The position numbers and the translations under genes were made by a program. Under the pieces are notes generated by a model. It worked only from the letters and a program-made list of their open reading frames with translations. It was not told the origin of the DNA and did no database searches. Shown piece after piece: positions 14,201 through 23,599 of a stretch of DNA of 64,000 bases. The DNA comes from Hyalella azteca (lineage: Eukaryota > Arthropoda > Malacostraca > Amphipoda > Hyalellidae). The number at the start of each line of letters is the position of its first letter. Positions within the stretch are counted from its first letter, which is position 1. The stretch covers positions 34,185 through 98,184 of the forward strand of contig NW_025932486.1 of NCBI RefSeq assembly GCF_000764305.2, written 5' to 3'.

Positions 14201-17200
14201 CAAGCATTATGAGCTTTTCCCATCTCTCTGTTTATTCACGTAACAGGTTCAAGTTCACCTTATGATATATATAACGTATCCCGCTATTTTTTCCATCTGG
14301 TTTATAGAACGATTGAGTTTAGCTGCCTTCTTTACTGTGTTAATATATTTAAGGCGTGCATCTCTCTTTTTATTAGTGTTGATATGCTACTTATTATGTG
14401 ACGCTTTTAATTTTGTTCCAAATATCAGTCGTGTATATAATTAACGGCATATTAATAATGTACTTTTAACTGCCTAACGTATCTGATGATATGTTTCTAA
14501 TTTTGCTTCACCTAATAGCAGAATAATATTTACTTAAAATCATTTCTAATGACATTCTTTTAACTATCTAATAAAAGTAATGATATGATTCTAATTTCGT
14601 TTCGGCAAATATCAGTATTCATTTCTAATTAAAAACATTTCATATGACATTCTTTTAACCATCTAATAAAACTAATGATATTCTAATTTGGTTGCGCCTA
14701 ATATCACAATTAGGATCTAATTAAAAGCATTTCTAATGATATTCTTTTGACTATCTAATAATTATTCATGAATCATCACCATGGGCCTATTTCTTCAATG
14801 CCGACACTTCTATTCTAAAACTTATGATATGATTCTAATTTGGTTGTGCCTAATATCAGAATTCATTTAAAAGCATCTCATATTATATTCTTCTAATTAT
14901 GTTGACTGGCACTAACCGCAGCCCGAGAACAAGATGTTCGTGTACCACCCGTCCAAGAGACTGTACTGGTTCTCGCTAGGCCAGCTCGGCAACCAGCGAC
15001 ACTACAACCTCATCGGTGTTCTCATGGGCATCGCCGTCTATAATTCCATTATTCTCGACATCCATTTCCCTTCCATCTGTTATAAGTGAGTTTTTTTTCT
15101 GTGAAGCATAGTTTGAAGTCACATATATTTTACTCGTCCGTGGTAAAGTATTGAGTTTATGTCTCGAATAGCTGCATCAGTTTTTCCCTTGTATTCTTTT
15201 ATATATTATTTTAGAGAATTTGAATTGCTTTTTTCTTCCTCGTGGCAATTTCTGTCTATGGAAGTTATTGGAATGTAGATATTTTCCTAGTATTAAGAGA
15301 TTGTTTTCAAGCAATTATTCGTGAATCATTATATATTAAAACAATTTATTTACTCATCTCACTACAGGAAGCTGCTGAGTCCTCCCGTGGTGCCAACAAT
15401 GCAGGCCTTGCCGGTGGGAATCGCCAGCAACCCAACGCTGGAAGATTTCAGAGAAATTATGCCGGTAATATTAAATGCTAAATATTGTTCCGGTGTGTGA
15501 ATATGACGGCCGATTGGTCTAGACAACTAAGATTGGAGCAGCGAGTTAAGGGTTCGAAACCCTCATCTGATGGTGAAAATTTCGGTAGAAATTGGGATGG
15601 TGATCGGGTTTTTGAGAATCGGCGACAGACCAATACGGCTTACTCAAAGCTGATACCACTATATTATTATATCATTATTATAATAATATAATCGACTGAG
15701 CAATTCGAATTTATTAAGTAAGTTTGATGTCTAAAAACATGTGCAGGAGGTGAGCCACGGCCTCAGCGAGCTGCTCAAGTATGAAGGAGACGTCGAGGAG
15801 GACATGTGCCTCACCTTCCAGGTCACTACCTCCACTCTTATTATTCTAATTCAATTATTAACACTCAGAACGATCTACTTCTTTCCGATGCTTGATTTCT
15901 ATTTACCTTATTTTGATAAATCGTATTTAGATTTTTGACTACACCCTGTGCATAAAAGAGATATGGCAAAATTTTTTCACTACCCGGTAGCGTCTTGAAC
16001 GAAACGTTATTTTAGGTGAGCTTAGAAGAATACGGCGAGCCTCGGACGTTTAACCTCAAGGAAAGTGGCGACAAGATTCCAGTCACGAATGAGAACAGAC
16101 ATGAGTTCGTGAGCCTTTACCTGGACTGGATCTTGAACACGGCCGTGTACGAACAGTTCCAGGCCTTCTACCTCGGGTTCCATACTGTCTGCGCCTCCAA
16201 TGCGCTCATCGTGAGATTCTTTAATTTTTCTTCAACTTTCTTATTCTCTGGCATTGATCCACGAAATTCGAATTTATGAATAACAACTTTGAACTAAATT
16301 TAAAATTGAAAATGGCTCCGAATTTATAAAGTTATCCTACACTGGGAAATTTTTTCAATAAATTTTCCTCTGCAATATTTTTTTATAAATTGATCGTTCT
16401 ATTCACAGCCTAATCTTGAATCATTTTCTAATTGTAGGTAATATGAGTTTTCCAGTAGAAATTTAAGTTTGAAGATTAAAATCCTATTTAAGCGTTTAAG
16501 TATTCCTGAAAAATGGTATAGTGATTTATTATCTTTTAGATGCTGCGGCCTGAGGAGGTGGAGATGTTGGTGTGCGGGAGTCCCACTATCGACCTGGAGG
16601 AGCTCAGGAAAGTCACGGAATACGATGGCTATTCGCGCGACAGTCAGACCATCAAGTGAGAAAATAGTGCTGATATTTAAGATGACATATACCGAGTTCT
16701 TTCCTTCACTAAAAAATAAAATTAATTAAAATATTTTACTAGTATTCACAGAGTTTGTAATTGTTTTGACATTCAAATCATCAATGAGAAAGCATTGCAG
16801 ATATTTAAGATGATATATGCCGAGTTCTTTACTAATAAAATACTTAAAAATACTTTTTTAAAAAACACGTTTTTCTTGTGGACTAAAAAGTAGAAAATAA
16901 AATACTTAAAAAAACTTTTTTAAAAAACCACGTTTTTCTTGTGGACTAAAAAGTAGAAAATAAATTTTGGCTCGCCCCAAAAAACGTGTGTCGGGCAGAT
17001 TTATGATTAAAGCGAAAAGCACACAACACACGAATTTTGGAAATTTGATGGTGAACATACAGCCCGACCCACGTTTTTGGGGCGAGCCATAATTTATTTT
17101 CTACTTTTTAGTCCACAAGAAAAACGTGTTTTTTAAAAAAGTATTTTTAAGTATTTTATTTTCTCCTTTTTAGTCCGTTGCTGCACGGACTAAAAAGCAT

Positions 17201-18023
17201 GACTTGACGTACGTATCGATGATACGCAGCGTCAGCGCCTGCTCGTCTATAACGTCAGCGCCCGCACGTCATACTATATATAAACTATATATATATACTT
17301 TACTCGATTAAGCTAATTTAGGTCTCTAATTGCAAGTTTTTATGATTGTATCTGAAATTGTTAGGCGAAAATAGCCTGCATGCCGAATTTCAGATCTTTA
17401 GAGCAATCAGAAGTGGGCTAATTTTCGTTGTCAATTTTAACAACAAACAAACAAACGCGAAGCTAAGCTAAGAAAAATGTTTTAAAAAGTCTAATTGATT
17501 ACTGTTCACAGAGTTTGTAATTGTTTTGACAGTCAAACCATCAAGTTAGAAAACATTGCTGATATTTAAGATGACATATGCATCGGTCTTTCAGTAACTC
17601 ACTGATGAAATTTATTCGAAAATGATGATTTGTTATCACATGGTTTGTAATTTTGTAGACACCATTAAAGAGTTTTATTTGTGCTGTCTTGAAAGTCCAA
17701 ATATAGTGTACAATGAAATACATTGTACTTTTGGTGCTTATGTTGGTTGTTGTGGCAGATGGTTCTGGGAGATCCTAGGCGACATGTCAGTGGCGCAGCA
17801 GAAGCAGCTACTGCTGTTCACCACTGGCAGCGACCGCATCCCTGTGGGGGGCATGGGTGAGATGGCCTTCAAGATATCCTGCTGGAAGGGCTACACTCAC
17901 ATGTTGCCCCAGGCACACACATGCTTCAACCAGCTCGTGCTGCCACCATATCCATCTAAAAAGATGCTTTACGACAAACTCATGATTGCTATATCCAACT
18001 CCGAAGGTTTTGGGTTAGAGTAA
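5244..18023 (+). CDS. HECTD2: HECTD2-type HECT E3 ubiquitin ligase, 19 coding exons, complete
   Basis: HECT ligases take ubiquitin from an E2 onto a cysteine and pass it to substrates. Proposed coding exons: 5244-5306, 6462-6540, 6923-7050, 8004-8191, 8591-8717, 9161-9333, 10107-10209, 10476-10565, 10814-11034, 11369-11517, 12025-12212, 12986-13126, 13520-13642, 14922-15085, 15368-15464, 15747-15821, 16016-16210, 16540-16655, 17759-18023. They sum to 2685 nt (894 aa plus stop) with matching phases and GT-AG borders. From residue 253 on, the protein follows human HECTD2 as I recall it (for example [38 protein letters not shown]). The catalytic Cys is residue 862 in HTCFNQL. The N-terminal third (residues 1-252) does not match what I recall of the human protein and carries C43-C46-C60-C63 in CPxC pairs. 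The start ATG at 5244 is followed by a strong donor but lies outside the conserved part, so the first exon is less certain. The acceptor of exon 6 is weak. Confidence 0.93.
7051..7345 (+). repeat. 56-bp tandem array starting at the exon 3 donor of HECTD2
   Basis: Five units at a 55-56 bp spacing (unit marks near 7050, 7115, 7170, 7226, 7282) share 'ctgttagacaagcttcataaggttcag'-like sequence. The first, most diverged unit overlaps the end of exon 3: its gacgctccc..gttag aligns with gatgctctcc..gttag of the later units. The array therefore appears to have grown from the exon-intron border, leaving several gttaga donor-like strings in the intron. Confidence 0.75.
9336..9640 (+). repeat. ~71-bp tandem array just after the exon 6 donor of HECTD2
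   Basis: About four units, spaced 70-71 bp (tttgctg marks near 9343, 9414, 9484), with 'cactccacaactctatttgctgc' and 'gtgtaatctatgattatgat' blocks. The first unit begins within a few bases of the donor at 9334. The later units decay toward 9640. Confidence 0.7.
10228..10385 (-). mobile_element. tRNA-derived SINE copy
   Basis: On the minus strand this has a B-box-like gggatccaac followed by the family's 3' core, ggcaacaggccatgggccta, then ttcagagccc and acttctattctatt. The same core is found at 12215, 12900, 14775, 15625, 29400, 36500, 49330 and 62150. The copy lies in a HECTD2 intron, 18 bp downstream of the exon 7 donor. Confidence 0.65.
10590..10690 (+). repeat. ATT-rich microsatellite in a HECTD2 intron
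   Basis: Imperfect (att)n with interspersed atc/acc, beginning about 25 bp after the exon 8 donor. Simple sequence only. Confidence 0.85.
12215..12275 (+). mobile_element. 5'-truncated SINE inserted exactly at the exon 11 splice donor
   Basis: The SINE 3' core atcggcaacaggccacatca and its tail (gatcactatgatcactatgtta) lie between two copies of AAGGT (12210-12214 and 12276-12280). The left AAGGT is the exon 11 end plus donor GT. The insertion therefore fell on the donor, and the target-site duplication rebuilt it as gtatcg. The right copy runs into the older intron start, gttaattc. Confidence 0.8.
12385..12480 (+). repeat. Duplicate of HECTD2 exon 11 end and old intron start
   Basis: agacatattctcaccaag at 12385-12402 matches the exon 11 end agacacattctcaccaag (12195-12212). 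It is followed by gttaattcgtgacgtcagaa, which matches the sequence after the SINE at 12279-12300. This copy lacks the SINE, so it keeps the pre-insertion arrangement and a second potential donor at 12403. Confidence 0.85.
12730..12985 (+). mobile_element. Full-length dimeric tRNA-derived SINE abutting the exon 12 acceptor
   Basis: Two tRNA-like modules in tandem: the first has a B box ggttcgatccc at about 12783, the second gagttcgagac at about 12876. The family core (atctgcgacaggcctacggc) and a repeated tail (ccgctattattaccgttatta) follow. The tail runs straight into the ctag acceptor of HECTD2 exon 12 at 12986, so the intron's 3' end is largely SINE. The 29340-29607 element has the same two-module plan. 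Confidence 0.85.
14775..14830 (+). mobile_element. SINE 3'-core fragment
   Basis: catgggcctatttcttcaat and gccgacacttctattct match the 3' core of the SINE copy at 10228-10385. No tRNA-like head remains. It lies about 90 bp upstream of HECTD2 exon 14. Confidence 0.6.
15500..15690 (+). mobile_element. Monomeric tRNA-derived SINE
   Basis: A tRNA-like head with B box gggttcgaaaccc at about 15549, then the family core (gaatcggcgacagaccaata) and the tail gctgataccactatattatt. It has one tRNA-like module, unlike the dimeric copies at 12730 and 29340. It sits in the intron between HECTD2 exons 15 and 16. Confidence 0.8.
16741..17605 (+). repeat. Two intronic copies of the exon 18 end of HECTD2 flanking a foldback element
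   Basis: The exon 18 end and intron start (gacagtcagaccatcaagtg, then agaaaa...gatatttaagatgaca) recur at about 16768-16830 and 17528-17585. Both copies also share an upstream block, ttcacagagtttgtaattgt. The first copy has lost the donor GT (atcaatgag); the second keeps a weak one (atcaagttag). Between them lies the inverted-repeat element at 16835-17200. This looks like tandem duplication over an exon border followed by an insertion. Confidence 0.8.
16835..17200. mobile_element. Foldback/MITE-like element with ~110-bp inverted arms
   Basis: The left arm (about 16880-16995) and right arm (about 17062-17180) are nearly perfect reverse complements around a 66-bp loop. They share ggctcgccccaaaaaacgtg, cttgtggactaaaaag and aaaatacttaaa blocks. 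Part of the left arm is duplicated in tandem (16842-16897). A smaller perfect hairpin, ctttttagtccg/cggactaaaaag, follows at about 17167-17198. No transposase is visible; it is probably a non-autonomous DNA element in the last HECTD2 intron. Confidence 0.8.
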
Positions 18024-18038
18024 TTCCCCTTAGGGTTT

Positions 18039-18158
18039 AAAAGATGCTTTACGACAAACTCAAGTCATCCCCTTAGGGTTTAAAAGATGCTTTACGACAA
18101 ACTCATGATTGCTATATCCAACTCCGAAGGTTTTGGGTTAGAGTAATTCCCCTTAGGA
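18039..18158 (+). repeat. Tandem duplicates of the HECTD2 C-terminal coding end in the 3'UTR
   Basis: The end of the last exon (aaaagatgctttacgacaaa, from 17959, through the stop and gtaattccccttagg) is repeated after the stop codon. A short copy lies at 18039-18066 and a full copy at 18082-18158. The full copy could encode the same last 19 residues (MLYDKL...EGFGLE) and stop, but lies beyond the stop at 18023 and is not read. Confidence 0.9.
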
Positions 18159-18480
18159 CTTGGCACTTGCGTTTTACCTGTTGACGATTACGACTGGTGG
18201 CGGGTGGCCAATTAACTGCCTAAGAAATTCCGTCCATACTTTTCAAAATGGTATTATAATTTACAGGTCCTGTCATATACGGTATTATCTGGTGTGATAA
18301 TATCCTGGTTTACATTCAAATATCATGTTGAATTTGAGTAGGATTAGAAAATTTCTACTTTTTCTGGTTTGTGTGATAGCCTTTAGAAGTAGATTAGTAA
18401 TATTGAATTTTCCACCAGATTGAATCAACTAAATTTCCATAGTACGTATTGCAGATATATTAAAGTCAGTGTGTTCCCGA

Positions 18481-18486
18481 AATAAA
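18481..18486 (+). promoter_or_regulatory. Candidate polyadenylation signal of HECTD2
   Basis: AATAAA at 18481, 458 bp after the stop. It is a plausible signal by motif and position only; other A-rich variants exist nearby. Confidence 0.35.
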
Positions 18487-18489
18487 CTA

Positions 18490-19682
18490 TTTCTCACGTA
18501 CCATAACTGCTGCACCTGTTCTATAATTTACTATAAAAGTATTAAAGCAATTTGATGTTACAGTGATTTCGATTATATTTGTTTGTTACCAATGTATTCA
18601 AATTTTTTGCCCTATGAGTATATAAATGGAGCTATATTCATTGTGTCTTTTACATAAACGCGAACGCGAGTTCTGGCAACAATTTCAATCAGCCTATTTC
18701 AAATGTTCTAATTTTTGGCTATTTGCGTCGTCTGGTTGTGCAAAGTTAACTTATTATTAGTTTTCAGTAATGTATGTGATACTTCCTACTGAACAAAATT
18801 AATTCCCGCACAAACGAAGTGCATCAAAACTTGATTCATTGAAAATTACTTTTCCGAAAATTCTTCATGAGTCGACTCAACATGCTTACCCAATTAGGTA
18901 ACATTGCACATTTTGAGTGTATGAACGTTTCACGTTCTTTTCTCACAAATATGAGTCAAGATGTACTATTCGTCATTAATATGCAACAGATTCGTCGGCT
19001 GATATTTAAGAAAATATAAATTACGCACATGGTTTGTTAATTCTTGTTGGTATCCAGCAGGTTATGTTGCCGAAGCTATTAAAATTCATTTGGTTAGCCG
19101 TACAACAAATTGTTTCCAAACAAAGTTATAGTCCATTAAGGAAAGTCAGACGACGATTGTTTATAACCAATATAATTCCGCGAGTAATTGATACTTATGC
19201 TAATGATATCGTTGATTATGTTTCAGATTAATATTAATTTCTGACGATTTCCTTTGGACCGCTAAGAATAACTGCTGTATGGGGAAGTTTCGTAGAGAAT
19301 TTGTTTTGGTTAGAAGTATGTTGAAATTTCATTTCAGTAGTCAGAAACAACTAGTAGTTATCAAGATTGGGATTTAAACGATTTAATGTATTTTGGAAGA
19401 GCTAATTTGAATAAAAGAGGCTTTCTTATTTTTCATGATTATTCCGTCCTAGATACAAATTAATTCATAAGTGCTACGTTATTTGTGAGCTCGGCATTGC
19501 TTCTCAAAAATTGTGGTGTTTCGCTAGCAAATATTTTAGTACGCTCGTATATTTTTTGTCAAATTGTAATCAATATTATTCTTCTGCATCTAAGACAACA
19601 AACACCGCTCGCAATTAGAAGTGATACTTTAACTCATGTTATCCTAATTCCACCAGCATTTTCTGAACGCTATTGCACCGCT
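18490..19682. other. Intergenic between HECTD2 (+) and lectin (-); nothing recognised
   Basis: The two genes converge here. The sequence is AT-rich, with short open frames of no recognisable character. Both 3'UTRs must end in this stretch. Confidence 0.45.
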
Positions 19683-22600
19683 TTATATGTCAACGTAGAG
19701 GATCTGGCAGAGGTAGCTGTGCAGCTTGGAGCACTGCTCGTCGTTCCACACTCCGTTGTGCAGGATGACGCAGCTCTGCGGCTCTTTGGTGTCAGCGCGG
19801 TAGTTGTTGGGCTGGTCTTGCCCCCACTCCGTTCGCGGGCCAATGTCACTGCCTTCAAGAATTCAGATGTACGCATTAATTATTTCTTCTCTATAATTTC
19901 ATATTAAATGTAAGTATCGTATTTTTATATCAAATACAAGTAACGGATTTCAATGCTCACGAAAAATTTAGTTGAAAATATTACCCATTCAACTCAAATA
20001 ATTATACAGTAAAGATAAGAATAAAATTGTGGGGTTACGTAATCACCGCCTTCAGGAATTCTGATCGACACGTAACTCAGTTTCACCCAATAATGTTAAA
20101 GGAGAGGTACGAATAAAATCGTGAGTTAGTATAATATAGCTCCTTGTTTAAAGGGATAAAAACGCTAGAACTATGCTTGGGTGGGAGAAATGTTGCAATT
20201 CAGTCACTACAAGAAATGTTCGAATTATGAAGGAACAGTTTTAGCTTACATAAATTATAGCACAAGAACATTAATGAAAAGTCCGTCAGCTTTGCGAACA
20301 AATTCATTGCAATTTAACCTCAGATCAGAAAACAAAGCCACTCGATTGTCTGAGCGAGGTCTTGCCACAAAGTTTATGAAGTTAAGCTCTTAACACTATT
20401 TACTATACGATATGTGAAGGATAACTGAAAATGGTTTTTTACAGCCAACACCCACCATCTAGCCAGCGGAAAATCCTGTTGCCGGCAACGTCCGCCATGC
20501 CGATCCAGTAGGTGATGGACCTTGTGATGTTCGAGTTCACCTCCAGGTGCTGCTGAGGTGTCTGCAAAAGTTGCCAAGTTTCTTTAATTTTGTTCAAAGT
20601 CTAAGTTCCTTACTATTGCACTTGTTTGAATGAAAACTCTCTGTTTAACGTCGATTAATTTTAATAGACGGGCAATTATTTAATCCTGTCTATGTAGAAA
20701 ATGGCGGTTGCAAATTTACCGCAAATGTAACGCGGCATCGAAAAACGCCAAAAAAGAATGAGAAGCGGATGTGTTTTTTTTTCTGCGTGACATCCGAAAT
20801 TAAACGCATGGAACACAAGTAAGTCAGATAAGTCGTTCTTTAGTTGGTTAATAAAAGCTGTTCTCACCCTAGTGAACAGCAGACGCCCTCCATCCGCCCT
20901 GCACGCTTCGTCCGCGCCGGTGAAGTTCATTTTGGTCCGATAGACAGCGTAGGCAAAGGTGCAGAGTTTCGTGTACCCATCGGGAACTTAAGAAATAAAA
21001 GGTTTTATGCAATGATACAAAGGAAAATGCGCTCCATCACTCCAATAAACCAGAAAATCTTTGGTACAAAGTGTTTGCCTTAGCCCAGGAACATTTAAAA
21101 AGAAAAAATAGTTCAAAATTTATACCCGATTATATATTTATCAGTTGTTATTCATGGAGTTGAGTATTCTTTCACGCTTCTGGAATCGGGCTTGCCAAGC
21201 TCCCGCGTATCCACGTTAGCCGCGTTGCTACGCCGCCATCTTTGTATCACACTGGCGCCTCACCTTACTCTCTCGTTCCTACACATTTGGACGTTTCGGT
21301 AGCAATGGAGAAAGAACGAACAAGGCAGAAAGGATTAGGCTGTTGTCAAAAACTCCTTCCTTCAGTGAGAGACCGATATTCAAGAAAATTGTTCGACATT
21401 AACTATGTTGATGCCAACGAAGTGCCGGCAAAGCCGTGATGTGCAGATTTTGCAAGCCTGCCTACCGTTTAACACGGTGATTTACTAAACTATTTGGTGT
21501 TTTGTGGTCAGCTAATGCACCTTGCAAGAATTCAAGGCATACAAGACGCTTGAAGCTTACAAACAATTGTGGATGGATGGGCACAGGCGATGGAGAAACG
21601 AAACTTCAACGAATCAAGAAAGACTATGTATACGGTTATACCTAGTAGTTTGGTAGTACAACTGGACGAAGATAATGATGCTGATGAATGGAACTTTCTA
21701 AGAATGGAAAATGAAATTCCTTTTCACCTTTTTGAAGAGGAAAAGGATAGAATTTTATCAATGCTTACGTAACCAGGGTTCGGACGGCTCATAGTAATAC
21801 CGATCCCGATATTGGACGCGCTCATGCGACACCTCAGACCACAGAACTGACCAACAACACACCAATTCACCAGAAACCTCGACTTTTTGCAAAACCAATT
21901 TATATTGAAATTGGAAGGCAATGTAAAGAACTCGAAACATTTGATGTTATAGAACAAAGCGAATCATTTTGATCTTCCAACAAACCAGAATGTTCCCTTA
22001 CCCCCTACATTTTAATTTCAATATCAATAAACTCAACCCTCTTACATCCCACGATGTCTTATACAATGTGCTCAAGCAGCGTCTTCCATTAAGGTGCGAC
22101 TTGGCGTCAGGGACCCAACCTCAAACTGCGTGTAACAGGGTCAAATTTTCATTATTAACACAACCTTGAGTCGAATAACCTAACCTTAGTTTCCCCCAAA
22201 TAGTTTGTCGAGGTAGGCAAAACCATGAGGCGTTGCCGAGTTATGACCGAAAAAGTAACATTTTACCCCCCATTCCGCGATTTCCTGGGTTGTGAGTATA
22301 AAGTTGGAAGATACAAGTATCAATACGCGTACTGAGAGCGCGGGGTAAAACCGGGGGGACCCCGAATTTTACGACAACTGCAACCAGCCAACTGCAACAA
22401 CACTATCACCGTTGCAGGATAATGGATCATGACAATGTTATCTGATCCGTAAATATTATTACGTTTTATTCTTACTTATGTAGCTTATCTAAAGGCAAGT
22501 AACAGATTTTGCCCCCTGGAAAATGTATAGTATCGTATATAATAAATATTCACGGCTGGTAAACTGATATGCGGTACGTATATCAGTACGAATCATAAAC

Positions 22601-23599
22601 TGATACGATATACACGGCTAGTAAACTGTATAAACGCATTCCATTGTATAGTTTTCTGTTTAAATGGCCGTGAGAACGACTGGTACATCCTACAACGGTG
22701 CAGTAGCGTCCCATCTTCAAGCAAAAACTTCAAAAAGAGATGATCGCAGTAGGTTTAACACGTAGGCGAAAGCTAGACCCTGCTACAAATATGGCGGCCG
22801 ATCCCACAATGCATCTGGCGATTCGGTGCCGTGACGTTATCCTTTCGAGCCCGATTGACACGACGTAATTTACGGAGGAAACATGATGCCACTTCAGAGT
22901 TCATGTTTCAGAGTTCAAACCAACCACATCATTGTCCTACATATTAATTGCAACAGAAGTTTATGTTGTTATATGCATAAATTACCTTTCCAGAAGACCC
23001 CATACTGAGGAGTCATTGAGTTTCGAACCCTGAGGTAGAGCCTCGCTGGTCCCTTCTCCACAGTCCCGTCTGGCACGCATACCAACAGCCGGCACTGGCC
23101 GGTTGTTGAGCGAGCCAAAGCCGTCTGTGATACATATTAGTTCAATGTTCATTCGTGATTATTTAAAAGAATTCGTGTGTTTGAATGCGTTTCACTTTGC
23201 AACGTTTGGTGTGATTCCTTACAGCATTTTACCGCAATGAGCTTGACATAGCAGTGGAAAAGGCTTTACTTATATTTACGTACAATAAAATTTCATGTAA
23301 TATTGCATATTTTTAATTGTTACGTAATCGCGCACCTCAGGCAGGGGTACAGTTGGCAACCAGCTGAACCCTATGCAGACAATCTTCTTACTGTCACCAC
23401 ATATGCGGCCACACTCGGGCAGTGTGGTATTTTCAGCAGCCACCGTCCCATATTTGTTCGCCACACTCGCCACCAGGCTGTAGGATATGGCGCCTGCGAA
23501 GATGGGTTGGTCTTGGCTGGTCTGTGCCCTGACGCCCTCGTAGATAAGAAGAGCCACAAGCAGGGACAAACCAATTCCCAATGAATGTTTAACTAACAT
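19683..23599 (-). CDS. Secreted C-type lectin with apple-like N-terminal part, 5 exons, complete
   Basis: Such lectins bind sugars outside the cell, often in immunity. Exons in coding order: 23336-23599, 22986-23124, 20868-20986, 20456-20561, 19683-19852 (798 nt, 265 aa plus stop; phases 0,1,0,1 all match). The start at 23599 opens a signal peptide (residues about 1-25, LGIGLSLLVALLIY core). Residues 63-105 hold C63, C67, C75, C99 and C104 in an ECGRIC...CIGF pattern, like PAN/apple domains. The C-type lectin domain fills residues 135-265: VPDGYTKLC, EACRADGG, YWIGMAD, FRWLDG, WGQDQPNN, SCVIL, WNDEQC and YLC. The calcium-site tripeptide is Q223-P-N225, neither the usual EPN nor QPD; WND (245-247) is kept. 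Only one Cys precedes the C1 cysteine, so its partner may lie in the apple-like part. The apple assignment is inference; the lectin fold is clear. Confidence 0.88.
20035..20066 (-). repeat. Duplicate of the lectin exon 5 acceptor region inside intron 4
   Basis: On the minus strand, atcagaattcctgaaggcgg at about 20046-20065 matches atctgaattcttgaaggcag at 19849-19868, the acceptor and first bases of exon 5. The copy retains an AG acceptor about 195 bp upstream of the used one. Weaker similarity continues on either side. Confidence 0.6.
20987..22985. other. Lectin intron 2 with unidentified open-frame remnants
   Basis: A 2-kb intron. Between about 21240 and 22400 the composition is less AT-rich. 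Plus-strand open pieces at 21305-21439 and 21569-21772 (acidic, ...ADEWNFLRM...) look like remnants of an inserted gene or transposon, but no family could be named. A cluster at 22530-22640 repeats 'cacggctagtaaactg' and tatatcag/gatacgat motifs. Confidence 0.35.
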
